Positions 17,354 to 25,450 of a DNA stretch of 64,000 nucleotides are shown here, piece after piece. How positions within the stretch are numbered: position 1 is the stretch's first letter; each line of letters starts with the position of its first letter. The notes beneath the pieces are model-generated. The model was not told the DNA's origin and made no database searches. It saw only the letters and a program-made list of their open reading frames with translations. Where the stretch lies: positions 2,294,001 to 2,358,000 of the forward strand of contig NZ_QPER01000001.1 in assembly GCF_009455635.1 (NCBI RefSeq), given 5' to 3'. The DNA comes from Paraburkholderia agricolaris (lineage in GTDB: Bacteria > Pseudomonadota > Gammaproteobacteria > Burkholderiales > Burkholderiaceae). Made by a program: the position numbers and the translations under genes.

Positions 17354-17719
17354 ATGAGTGATGTACGCCATCATCTGAGTCCACGGGACCGTTTGGAGCT
17401 GTTGTGCTGGCTCACCTGCGGTTGCCTCGGCGCTTATTACCTGAATGAGGACTGGCCTGACGCGGCGTTTCACGTGCAGGCCGCCCATAAGTGGCTCGAC
17501 CACCGGTCCCGGGAAGCGGACTGGTTGAGCATCGCCAGACTGTCGGCCACCGCGCTGGAGATTGCGCGGCGGCACGCGAAATTTGTCGAGGCCGATTGGG
17601 CGCGGGACGCCGTCGAGGAAATTCTCGATACGGACGAACTCGATCCCCAGGCGCGGCTGGTGAAGCAGGTGCTGGCGGATTGCCAGAGCGCCCTTGCGGA
17701 CAAGCGCCTGGCCGATTAA
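17354..17719 (+). CDS. small conserved-looking protein of unknown function
   Basis: A 121-residue cytosolic protein, rich in Leu, Ala and Asp, with no signal peptide. The segments LSPRDRLELLCWLTCGCLGAYYLNEDW (in pieces) and ADWARDAVEEILDTDELDP suggest an all-helical fold. Third codon positions are strongly G/C, so the frame looks real. The ATG at 17354 is chosen because residues coded upstream (from 17225) run through the hairpin and are not protein-like. No family was recognised. It converges on the porin gene, whose stop is 7 bp away. Confidence 0.6.
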   Translation: MSDVRHHLSPRDRLELLCWLTCGCLGAYYLNEDWPDAAFHVQAAHKWLDHRSREADWLSIARLSATALEIARRHAKFVEADWARDAVEEILDTDELDPQARLVKQVLADCQSALADKRLAD

Positions 17720-17726
17720 CGGCAGA

Positions 17727-18941
17727 CTAGAAATTGTGCCGTATGCCGACGATCACGGAGAGTTGCTTATCCGTGTCCGAGTTGACGATATTCGAAATCT
17801 GCGCCAGATTTTCAGTCTGCCCTGTCGCCGGATCGATCGCGAGGCCGGCGCCGGATGATTTCTGCCCGATCGCGACCGCATAGACCGCTGTCCGCTTCGA
17901 CAAGCTGTACACCGCCCCCAGGTTGATCTGATGCACGCGCGTTGAGGCACCGCCACTCGGTTTGGCATCGTTGAAGATATACGCCAGACCAAGCTGCAGA
18001 TCCGGCGCGAGCATATACGTCGTGTTCAACTCGGCAATGTCGAACGCGATATCCGCCCCGTCGGGTCGCGCCGCACTCGCGAAATACTGGCTCTGCGACA
18101 GCCGCGTGTGCGTGTAGCTGAGCGCCACGCTCGCCTTGCCGAACGCATACGAACCCCCTGCTCCGAATATCCTCACCTTGCTCGCCTGCTGCAGCAGACA
18201 ATACTGTGCATCGGCATTCGAGCAACTGAAATCGCCGATATACCCGGCAGTGCCGCCTAAGGCCGCCTGCAACGGCTGGTTCAGCTCCAGATACCCCGCG
18301 CTCAACGACAACGGCCCCTGCGCGTAATTCGCCGCCAGCGACCAGCCCTTGTTCTGCGAAAAATTCCCTGCCACGCCCCCAAGGCTGAACAGCCCGCCAA
18401 CCGTCAAACCACCGAAGCTCGGGCTGATGTACTTGATCGAGTTGTTGAAGTTGAACGCCTCGTTGAGATTGTCGACGTCGCCGAAATGCGAGCCGTATAG
18501 CGTCGCCCAGTTATTGCTTGACGCGTACGCGCCCATGTAGTCGGAGAACGGATCGTATTGACGGCCGACTGTCAGCGCGCCGTAGTTGGCGTTGTTTAAA
18601 CCGACCCACGCGTTGCGGTTGAATAGCGTATTCGATTGCAGCATCGTGCCGCTGCCGATCAGAAAACTGTTCTCCAACGTGAAGTTCACCGTGGTGCCGC
18701 CGCCGATTTCCTCGGCGCCTGTCAAACCCCAACGCGACGGCACCAGATTGCCGCCCGCCAACTGGTAATTCGCGTGGCCGTTGGTGCTGCCGTTGGCGAG
18801 CGTCGTCTGCTGGTTGGTCGTGTAGACGACGCCGGCGTCGACCGTGCCATAGAGCGTCACCGAAGATTGCGCATGGGCGCCCATCGCGAGGCCGCACGTG
18901 GCCAGCGCAAGCGCCGAGCGCTTGACGAATTTGTCTGCCAT
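17727..18941 (-). CDS. OmpC-type outer membrane porin
   Basis: A 404-residue porin with a signal peptide of about 24 residues ending GAHA-QSS and a mature start QSSVTLYGTVDAGVVY. Family segments PSRWGLTGAEEIGGGTTVNF and GRQYDPFSDY are present and the chain ends in HNF, the assembly signal. Two cysteines (in SCSNADAQYCLL) are unusual for this family and may form a disulfide in an external loop. It lies 145 bp downstream of the APC permease on the same strand and may share its transcript, which would make it the outer membrane entry for the amine substrate. Confidence 0.92.
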   Translation of the reverse strand: MADKFVKRSALALATCGLAMGAHAQSSVTLYGTVDAGVVYTTNQQTTLANGSTNGHANYQLAGGNLVPSRWGLTGAEEIGGGTTVNFTLENSFLIGSGTMLQSNTLFNRNAWVGLNNANYGALTVGRQYDPFSDYMGAYASSNNWATLYGSHFGDVDNLNEAFNFNNSIKYISPSFGGLTVGGLFSLGGVAGNFSQNKGWSLAANYAQGPLSLSAGYLELNQPLQAALGGTAGYIGDFSCSNADAQYCLLQQASKVRIFGAGGSYAFGKASVALSYTHTRLSQSQYFASAARPDGADIAFDIAELNTTYMLAPDLQLGLAYIFNDAKPSGGASTRVHQINLGAVYSLSKRTAVYAVAIGQKSSGAGLAIDPATGQTENLAQISNIVNSDTDKQLSVIVGIRHNF

Positions 18942-19054
18942 ATCTCTGTCGAAAGTTAAGTGGTGAAATCAGCAAGAACAACGGGACGAACGACACCGCT
19001 CCGCTGCCGTTCGGGAATGAACAGCAGCAGTCGATCGTTGGAACGTAAGGAGGT

Positions 19055-19080
19055 GGCGCGCGCTGGGTACCTGGCGCGCC
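19055..19080. other. GC-rich hairpin between permease and porin
   Basis: GGCGCGC at 19055-19061 and GCGCGCC at 19074-19080 form a 7-bp stem just after the permease stop. It has no U tract on the transcribed strand and could slow decay or partly attenuate porin transcription. Confidence 0.4.
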
Positions 19081-19086
19081 CTTCGA

Positions 19087-20538
19087 TTACTGCCCGAAGC
19101 GTGCGTAGATATCCGGCCGCTTCTTACGCAAGATGAGACCGATCATGACGCCGACGAGCGCCACGGCGAATACGATCCAGGGGAAGGATTTGACGATCGG
19201 GCTATCGGAGCCGCTGAGCGCGTCGAGATTGCGCACCAGAATCACGCCGATATACAGCAGGCCAATGCCGCCCACCAGAGGCGCAACAAACGAGTGCCAT
19301 ATGCGCGTGTCCTTACGCGTCTTACGGAAGAACGCGATAACAGAAAAACTCGTCACCGCTTGCAGCATCACGATACCGATCGTGCCGAGCGCCGAACTCC
19401 AGCTGAATACGATGTTAAACGCATCGCTGCCGGCCGCGATGAAGATCCCGAGCAGAACGCACACGGAGAGTGTTTGCAGATAGCTCGCCACATACGGTGA
19501 GCGGTATTTTTCGTGCACCCGGTTGAGCGCTTGCGGCAGGATCCCCTCCAGGCTAAGCGCATGGATATAACGCACCAGCGTGTTATGGAACGACAGCAGA
19601 CTCGCGAAGATACTGCTGAGCAACAGGAAGCTCATCACAGTCGTCACCGCACCGCCCAGGTACTTGCCGGATTGTATGAACCAGAAGTCGCCCGGTTGCT
19701 TCGTCGCGACCGCGACCACGTCATTCAGTCCGTACGCGCAAACAATCGTCCACGTGACGAAAGCGAAGAAAACGAGGATCAGCATGACCGACACATACGT
19801 CGCGCGCGGCACAGTCACTTTCGGATCGCGACACTCCTTACCGTAAATTGCCGTCGCTTCAAAACCGATAAACGACGCGAAGGCGAACATCACTGCGATG
19901 CCGAGGTGGCCGCTGAACACATGTTCCGGCGTGAACGGCGCGAGCGTGAGGCCGTTCGGGCCACCGCCGTGCACCACAATTGCAATCGCTAGCAGCAACA
20001 GAATGCCGAGTTCGAGACACATCAGCACGCCTAGCAGCCGGCTATTCAGATCGATGCCGCGAATGCCGGTGAATTGCACCACGGCCACGCAGATCAGCGA
20101 GTAGCCGTACCAGGGCATCGCGGTGTGCAGCAGCGGAGAGAGAATCACCGTGCAGAAGAATCCAAACAGCCCGTACAGCGCGATCTGGATAAAGGTGTAC
20201 GACATCAGCGCGACGAGTGCGCCGGCCATGCCCAGCGGCCGTCCGAGTCCGGCCGTGATGTAAGCGTAAAACGCGCCGGCGCGCACCACGTGGCGACTCA
20301 TCGACGCAAATCCCACGCTGAAAATCAGCAGCACCACGCCGGCAATCACGAACGCGCCTGGAATGCCCGCGCCGTTGCCCAGACTGATCGCGGGCGGCAC
20401 CGCGCCGAGCATGCCGGTCAGCGGCGCGGCTGCGGAGATTACGAGGAACACGATCTGCCACAAGCCCAGCGTATTGCCCTTCAGTTCCACGGGATTCTCC
20501 GCGTCGATCAGACGGGTCGGAGAGTAGGGTTCATTCAT
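19087..20538 (-). CDS. APC family amino acid/amine permease
   Basis: An inner membrane carrier of 483 residues with about 12 hydrophobic helices. The N-terminal pattern LWQIVFLVISAAAPLTGMLG and PGAFVIAGVVLLIFSVGF, and the FASFIGFEATAIYGKECRDP motif in the middle, match the amino acid-polyamine-organocation superfamily. It lies downstream of the AraC regulator on the same strand and opposite a copper amine oxidase, so the natural cargo is probably an aromatic or aliphatic monoamine such as tyramine or phenylethylamine, or a diamine. The direct-repeat site at 20678-20705 precedes it by 140 bp. Confidence 0.88.
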   Translation of the reverse strand: MNEPYSPTRLIDAENPVELKGNTLGLWQIVFLVISAAAPLTGMLGAVPPAISLGNGAGIPGAFVIAGVVLLIFSVGFASMSRHVVRAGAFYAYITAGLGRPLGMAGALVALMSYTFIQIALYGLFGFFCTVILSPLLHTAMPWYGYSLICVAVVQFTGIRGIDLNSRLLGVLMCLELGILLLLAIAIVVHGGGPNGLTLAPFTPEHVFSGHLGIAVMFAFASFIGFEATAIYGKECRDPKVTVPRATYVSVMLILVFFAFVTWTIVCAYGLNDVVAVATKQPGDFWFIQSGKYLGGAVTTVMSFLLLSSIFASLLSFHNTLVRYIHALSLEGILPQALNRVHEKYRSPYVASYLQTLSVCVLLGIFIAAGSDAFNIVFSWSSALGTIGIVMLQAVTSFSVIAFFRKTRKDTRIWHSFVAPLVGGIGLLYIGVILVRNLDALSGSDSPIVKSFPWIVFAVALVGVMIGLILRKKRPDIYARFGQ

Positions 20539-20677
20539 GGCTGCCTCTGTTTTTGTTGGCTAGTCTGGAATTCGCCTAAACCCGGGACATGCTGGTCCAG
20601 ACGCTCGGTTGACCGACATTCGATGCTTCGGTGTGAGCGCATGGTAGGTAGCTAAAAAATAAAACGTCTTCGCGAAC

Positions 20678-20705
20678 TGCGCCATTTTTTCGATAATTTG
20701 CGCCA
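20678..20705. promoter_or_regulatory. AraC-type direct-repeat operator before the permease
   Basis: TGCGCCA occurs at 20678-20684 and again at 20699-20705, exactly 21 bp apart, with CGATAA between them. The same arrangement is found before the amine oxidase at 21881-21908 in the matching orientation relative to its gene. Two half-sites on one face of the helix are what AraC-family monomers with two HTH units bind. Confidence 0.65.
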
Positions 20706-20829
20706 ATGCGCGCGCCTGGCGGGCACCGCGGTTCGCAGCAAATACTTAGGATGTTGAAGTTATTTTTCGTGTGACGATTGCGCGCCCTCCTGCTTTCAGA
20801 GTGAAAGAAATTTTTAGTATCACGAGCGT

Positions 20830-21828
20830 TTATTGTTTCTTCCAGTTGCGCGTGGCGCGCCACAAAACTGTCGCATCGGCATAACCCACGGCGCGAGCGA
20901 TCGCCGCATTAGTCAGCCCGTCACGCTCAAGCAGTCCTTCCACACTGCGCTGCCGTTCCTCGCGCACGATTTGCCGTACGGAGGTCCCCGCCTCGGCCAG
21001 ATGCCGCTGCAACGAGCGATGGGAGAGGCCAAGATCTTTCGCGATGTCCGCAACGATCAGTTTTTCATGGGCAAGCCGCCGCGTGACCAGATCGCGCACC
21101 TGCTCGACGATGCTGTGAGGCATCGCATCGCGCGCAATCAGATCCGTGGCATGGCGCTCCATCATGCGCGCCATTTGCGTGTCGGCGCTCTTGAGCGGCG
21201 CATCGAGATCTTGCGGGCGCAGGATCACGCCATTGAAAGGCTGTTGGAAGCGCACGGGTACGCGGAAAATGCGTGCATACGGCTTGAGGTCGGCGGGTGT
21301 GGCATGTTCGAAATGCACTTCGACCGGATTCCACGCCGCGCCGCGTACGGCGCGGATCATATGGCACATCGTCGACAAGCTGTACTCCGCATCCTGCCGG
21401 CGCGGCCATATCTGCGGATTGGCGATCTGATAGGTCCATACCGGCCATTCGCCATCGCGCAGCAACTCGCAGGTCGTGGTGTTCTGCCATGACGCGAGGG
21501 CGAGTGAGAACTTGCGCATCGCCGCGTTCAAGGTTGGTGACGAAAGAAACACGAGGCCCGCCGGCCCGAGCTCCGTCAGTTGCAATTCGCTGCCGAGACG
21601 CAAGCCGAGCAACGGTTCGCCGAGTACCTCGGCCGCGCGTTCGAAGGCCGCCACATAGCGGGTGAGCGGCAGAATTTCATAGGGGTTCGACAGGAGCTTG
21701 CGGCTCATGCCGAACGCTTCGAGCAGCGCGTCGCAATTGGCGCCTGATGCATCGAGTGCGCGCACAACTGGTCCCATTACCGCAGCGCGGATCATCGGGA
21801 AACTGCCGTTGAGCGTGACTTTTTTCAT
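20830..21828 (-). CDS. AraC family regulator of the amine cluster
   Basis: A 332-residue regulator. The N-terminal 200 residues match the arabinose-binding-like domain (LLEAFGMSRKLLSNPYEILPL, LGEPLLGLRLGSELQL in pieces). The C-terminal HTH domain reads VADIAKDLGLSHRSLQRHL and a second helix-turn-helix near NAAIARAVGYADATVLWRA. The final tail is short (TRNWKKQ), lacking the usual longer last helix. A GAGGAG ribosome site precedes the ATG. It is flanked by paired TGCGCCA/TGGCGCA sites on both sides, before the permease and the amine oxidase, so it is the obvious candidate to bind them. Confidence 0.9.
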   Translation of the reverse strand: MKKVTLNGSFPMIRAAVMGPVVRALDASGANCDALLEAFGMSRKLLSNPYEILPLTRYVAAFERAAEVLGEPLLGLRLGSELQLTELGPAGLVFLSSPTLNAAMRKFSLALASWQNTTTCELLRDGEWPVWTYQIANPQIWPRRQDAEYSLSTMCHMIRAVRGAAWNPVEVHFEHATPADLKPYARIFRVPVRFQQPFNGVILRPQDLDAPLKSADTQMARMMERHATDLIARDAMPHSIVEQVRDLVTRRLAHEKLIVADIAKDLGLSHRSLQRHLAEAGTSVRQIVREERQRSVEGLLERDGLTNAAIARAVGYADATVLWRATRNWKKQ

Positions 21829-21880
21829 GCCGAGCGTCTCCTCTCAAGTCTTCGCTGATGTGCTGCTGTGTCATTGCACC

Positions 21881-21908
21881 TGGCGCACTTTATCGTTCAT
21901 TTGGCGCG
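21881..21908. promoter_or_regulatory. AraC-type direct-repeat operator before the amine oxidase
   Basis: TGGCGCA at 21881-21887 and TGGCGCG at 21902-21908 are 21 bp apart with TTATCG between them. It is the reverse complement of the permease site and ends 120 bp before the oxidase start and 53 bp from the AraC start. Confidence 0.65.
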
Positions 21909-22028
21909 ATAAGCAAGCGCGAAAATAATATTGAGTTCCTACGATTTGCCATCGACTCAGCGTTCGCCGCGCTCGGCTCATCTGCGCGGGACTGCGGTCC
22001 GGTCCAGCACAATCCTTACGGGAACCTT

Positions 22029-24014
22029 ATGAATACGAATGCCACGAAAGCCGCTCACTCGCCCGTTCATCCGCTCGATCCGCTGAGTCCGGACGAAATG
22101 CAGCTTGCCTGCGATCTCGTGAAGGCCGCCGAAAAACTCGACGCGCAGGTTCGCTTTCCGATGGTCGAGTTGCGCGAGCCGCCAAAGGCCGAAGTGGTCG
22201 CATTCAAGGCAGGCGAGTACTTCTCGCGCACGGCGTTCGTTCTGGCAATCGACCGCACGAACGGTACGACCATCGAATACAACGTGGACCTGAGAGAAAA
22301 AAGAGTCGCCTCGCGCAACGCGCTGCCGTGCGATCGGGCGCCTTACGGCCAGCCGCCGATCATGATCGAAGACTTCATGAACGCCGAGCAGATCGTCAAG
22401 AACGACGCCGCATGGCGCGTTGCAGTATTGAAGCGCGGTCTGACCGAGAAGGATCTGGAGAACGTGCAGGTGGATCCGTTTTCCGCCGGCTGCTTCGACC
22501 GCGAGAACGAGAATGGCCGGCGCCTTGTGCGTTGCGTGAGTTACTACCGCGAGAGCGTGACCGATAACGGCTACGCGCATCCAATCGAGGGCGTGGTGGC
22601 GGTGGTCGATCTGCTTGAGAAGAGAGTGATCGAACTGGTGGACGACGGCCGCATCATTCCGATTCCACGCGCGAAGCACAACTACGACACGCCGAGCCTC
22701 GGCGAGCCGCGCAGCACGCTCAAGCCGCTGTCGATCAGCCAGCCCGAGGGTCCGAGCTTCAAGATCGACGGCTGGCACGTGAGCTGGCAGAACTGGAATT
22801 TCCGGGTCGGCTTCACGCCGCGCGAGGGGCTAGTGCTGCATCAACTGTCGTGGGACGACGGCAAGAATGCACGCCCGATCATCTACCGTGCGAGCGTGAC
22901 GGAGATGTGCGTGCCCTACTCCGACCCGAGCACGAACCACTACTGGAAAAGCGCGTTCGATGCCGGCGAGTACGGCCTTGGCAAACTGGCGAACCAGCTT
23001 GAACTCGGTTGCGATTGTCTCGGCACGATCCGCTATTTCGACATCCCGTCCGCCGACGATTTCGGCAATGCGTTCCTGATGAAGAACGCCGTGTGCATGC
23101 ACGAAGAGGATTACGGCACCCTGTGGAAGCACTATGAGTTCCGCACCGGCGTGTTCGAAATGCGCCGCTCGCGACGCCTTGTGATCTCCTTCTTCGCGAC
23201 CGTCGGCAACTACGATTACGGTTTCTACTGGTACCTGTATCAGGACGGCACGATCCAGCTCGAATGCAAGCTGACCGGGATCGTCCAAACCTCGGCCGTG
23301 GCCGACGGCGACGCGTATCCGTGGGGCGGCATGATTACCGAAAACCTCGGCGGCCCGACCCATCAGCACTTCTTCAATGCGCGCATGCACATGATGGTGG
23401 ACGGCGAGCGCAACAGCGTGACTGAGCACGAATTCGTGCCGCGTCCGATGGGCGAAACGAATCCGTACGGCAACGTCTTCGACACTACGAAGCGCGTATT
23501 CCAAACCGAAAGCGAAGCCGCGCGCGTGGCGAACGGCGGTACTGGACGTTACTGGAAGGTGACCAATCCGAACGTGAAGAACGCCGTCGGCGCCAATCCC
23601 GGCTACAAGCTGATCGTGAACGACTCCCCGCTCATGCTGGCGGACGAACGCTCCAAGGTTCGCCAACGCGGCGGCTTTGCTACGCGTCATGTGTGGGTCA
23701 CACCGTTCGACCCGGCCGAGCGCTACGCGAGCGGTGACTATCCGAACCAGCATGCCGGCGGTGATGGCTTGCCGCGTTACATCCAAGCGAATCGCAACAT
23801 TGAGAACGAAGACATTGTCTTGTGGCACAGCTTCGGACACACCCACGTGTGCAAACCCGAGGACTTTCCGGTGATGCCGGTGGAGTACGCCGGGTTCATG
23901 CTCAAGCCGAACAACTTCTTCTCTGCCAACCCGACGATGGACTTACCGTCCGAGCGTGACCAGAACAGCGTTGAAGACGGCAAGTCCGCGGATCATGGCT
24001 GCTGCAAGCACTGA
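22029..24014 (+). CDS. copper-containing primary amine oxidase (TPQ type)
   Basis: A 661-residue quinoprotein that oxidises primary amines to aldehyde, ammonia and hydrogen peroxide. The cofactor motif T-V-G-N-Y-D-Y gives Y395 as the tyrosine converted to topaquinone. Copper ligands H445 and H447 (HQHFFNAR) and a C-terminal His near H604/H606 (HTHVCKPEDFPVMP) are present, and D311 in AFDAGEYGLG is the expected catalytic base. It has no signal peptide, so it appears cytoplasmic, unlike periplasmic TynA. The ATG at 22029 starts the family-like sequence; an upstream open stretch from 21858 is not protein-like. Peroxide formed in the cytoplasm would need removal. Upstream lies the AraC site, downstream an overlapping MFS-like gene and an aldehyde dehydrogenase to finish the oxidation. 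Confidence 0.95.
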   Translation: MNTNATKAAHSPVHPLDPLSPDEMQLACDLVKAAEKLDAQVRFPMVELREPPKAEVVAFKAGEYFSRTAFVLAIDRTNGTTIEYNVDLREKRVASRNALPCDRAPYGQPPIMIEDFMNAEQIVKNDAAWRVAVLKRGLTEKDLENVQVDPFSAGCFDRENENGRRLVRCVSYYRESVTDNGYAHPIEGVVAVVDLLEKRVIELVDDGRIIPIPRAKHNYDTPSLGEPRSTLKPLSISQPEGPSFKIDGWHVSWQNWNFRVGFTPREGLVLHQLSWDDGKNARPIIYRASVTEMCVPYSDPSTNHYWKSAFDAGEYGLGKLANQLELGCDCLGTIRYFDIPSADDFGNAFLMKNAVCMHEEDYGTLWKHYEFRTGVFEMRRSRRLVISFFATVGNYDYGFYWYLYQDGTIQLECKLTGIVQTSAVADGDAYPWGGMITENLGGPTHQHFFNARMHMMVDGERNSVTEHEFVPRPMGETNPYGNVFDTTKRVFQTESEAARVANGGTGRYWKVTNPNVKNAVGANPGYKLIVNDSPLMLADERSKVRQRGGFATRHVWVTPFDPAERYASGDYPNQHAGGDGLPRYIQANRNIENEDIVLWHSFGHTHVCKPEDFPVMPVEYAGFMLKPNNFFSANPTMDLPSERDQNSVEDGKSADHGCCKH

Positions 24015-25245
24015 ACCGACCACGCGCCGCGCGCGAGCTGCGGCTGCACGCATAGCCGACGCGGCATGCGTGCGTACCGCGATTGCGGCGGACGCCACAC
24101 ACGTGCTGACGGCGAGCATGGGAGAGGCGGCACGCAGGCCGATTGCGAGCTTGAGAAACCACACACGCGGGCTAGTGACGAGCGTGAGTGGCGCAGCCTG
24201 TGTGTTGCTCATGAGTGGCGTCGCGACACTGGTGATGCAGGCCAGCCTTGGTCAACGAGCCAGCGCGATATGGATGAGCGCGCTGGCTTTGGCAACGATG
24301 ACGATCGTGCCGTTATTGATGTCACGGATCGCCAGAGCGCACACCACGTTTGCAACGGCGGTGACGCTGATTGCTGCAATGAGTGCAATGAGCGTCGTGC
24401 CACCATATGTGGGCAAGCTGGAGCATCCCACTGCAATAGCGGCGATGTTTGCGATGGTGGGTGGCGTATTGCTGCGTTGCCGGCGGCATTTCGTCGGCGC
24501 ACGGGCTGCGCCATCAGAAGATGCCGATCGAAATCGGCACACGATTAGAAGCACGGCCCAATCGCCCGAATCCATCCACGCGACCGGTGCGGTGGTGTTG
24601 CTTGCATTGCTTGCGGGCTTATCGAGCGGCATGCTTGCGCGTTTTCAGCTGGTTGCAATTTGCGGCGTGGGCAGCCTGCAACCGATGTGGCAGATCGCAC
24701 TTTCGCTGGTTGCTGTTTGTGCGTTGTCGTTCATCGCTGACCGATCCGGCAGCAACAATCGGATGTTGATTGCGTTGTACGTGTTACGTGCGACGTTAAT
24801 TGCAGCGCTTGCAGCCGCAGACGCTCCCACCGCGGCCCTGCTCGCGGCAAGAGTATTTGTGATTCTGGACTGCCTGACGATTCCCGCGCTTATGAAGCCA
24901 CGTAGCAAATCGAACAGAGTGATGAACGCTGGCTGCCCTGGCGCGGCACATCACGTTGGCATGATATTGGGCGCAACGTTGTCGACGACGCCCTATTTTT
25001 TCGGTGACGGATTCACGATGCTGTATGTATCGGGCGCGATAGCGAACCTGGTATGCGCCGTAACACTAGCGACCGGACGGTGGCCACTGCACGAGTACTT
25101 AGGCCACCGCACCGCAGGGGCAAACCTATCCGCCGAGCACGAAGTGCAAGTCGGGAAGTATGACTGCCTTGTCACTGAGGCGAAATGTGCGAGAACACAG
25201 ATTCCAGATGCACCACTACCGTGGCTGCGCGGGGGACCCGCTTAA
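23995..25245 (+). CDS. MFS-like membrane protein with a repeat-derived C-terminus
   Basis: A 416-residue polytopic protein if started at the ATG at 23995, which overlaps the amine oxidase stop by 20 bp. About ten to twelve hydrophobic segments can be seen. The loop ADRSGSNNRM between two helices resembles MFS motif A, so a transporter of that superfamily is possible, though the sequence is divergent. Many codons end in A or T, unlike neighbouring genes. From about base 25158 the frame enters the repeat element, and the last 28 residues (from YDCLVTEAKCA to the stop) are encoded by repeat sequence. The original stop codon seems lost. It may be functional, decaying or recently altered. Confidence 0.55.
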   Translation: MAAASTEPTTRRARAAAARIADAACVRTAIAADATHVLTASMGEAARRPIASLRNHTRGLVTSVSGAACVLLMSGVATLVMQASLGQRASAIWMSALALATMTIVPLLMSRIARAHTTFATAVTLIAAMSAMSVVPPYVGKLEHPTAIAAMFAMVGGVLLRCRRHFVGARAAPSEDADRNRHTIRSTAQSPESIHATGAVVLLALLAGLSSGMLARFQLVAICGVGSLQPMWQIALSLVAVCALSFIADRSGSNNRMLIALYVLRATLIAALAAADAPTAALLAARVFVILDCLTIPALMKPRSKSNRVMNAGCPGAAHHVGMILGATLSTTPYFFGDGFTMLYVSGAIANLVCAVTLATGRWPLHEYLGHRTAGANLSAEHEVQVGKYDCLVTEAKCARTQIPDAPLPWLRGGPA

Positions 25246-25375
25246 GAGTTAGCGGTGTGAAGCCGCTTTCTTTTGCCTACTTTTCTTTGCGGCAGGCAAA
25301 GAAAAGTAGGTGCCCCCCCGCACAGGGGGAACGCTAATAAACCACTAACAAAGCAAGGAAAGGCCAACGAGCCAG
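25158..25375. repeat. inverted-repeat element, single arm (copy 3)
   Basis: One arm, in right-arm orientation, without centre or left arm. It carries the segment ATTCCAGATGCACCAC, the GGGGGACCCGCTTAAG block and the hairpin CCTACTTTTCTTTGC/GCAAAGAAAAGTAGG at 25276-25310. Compared with copy 1 both stem strands changed together (C-G to T-A), so pairing was kept. The DNA just outside (25376-25450) is strongly A/C-rich up to the aldehyde dehydrogenase start. Confidence 0.8.
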
Positions 25376-25450
25376 ATCAACGAAAGAACAACACCCCAAG
25401 CAAGCCGCAAAAAAAAACCGTAACTCAAACCCCACAGGAGACACCACAAA

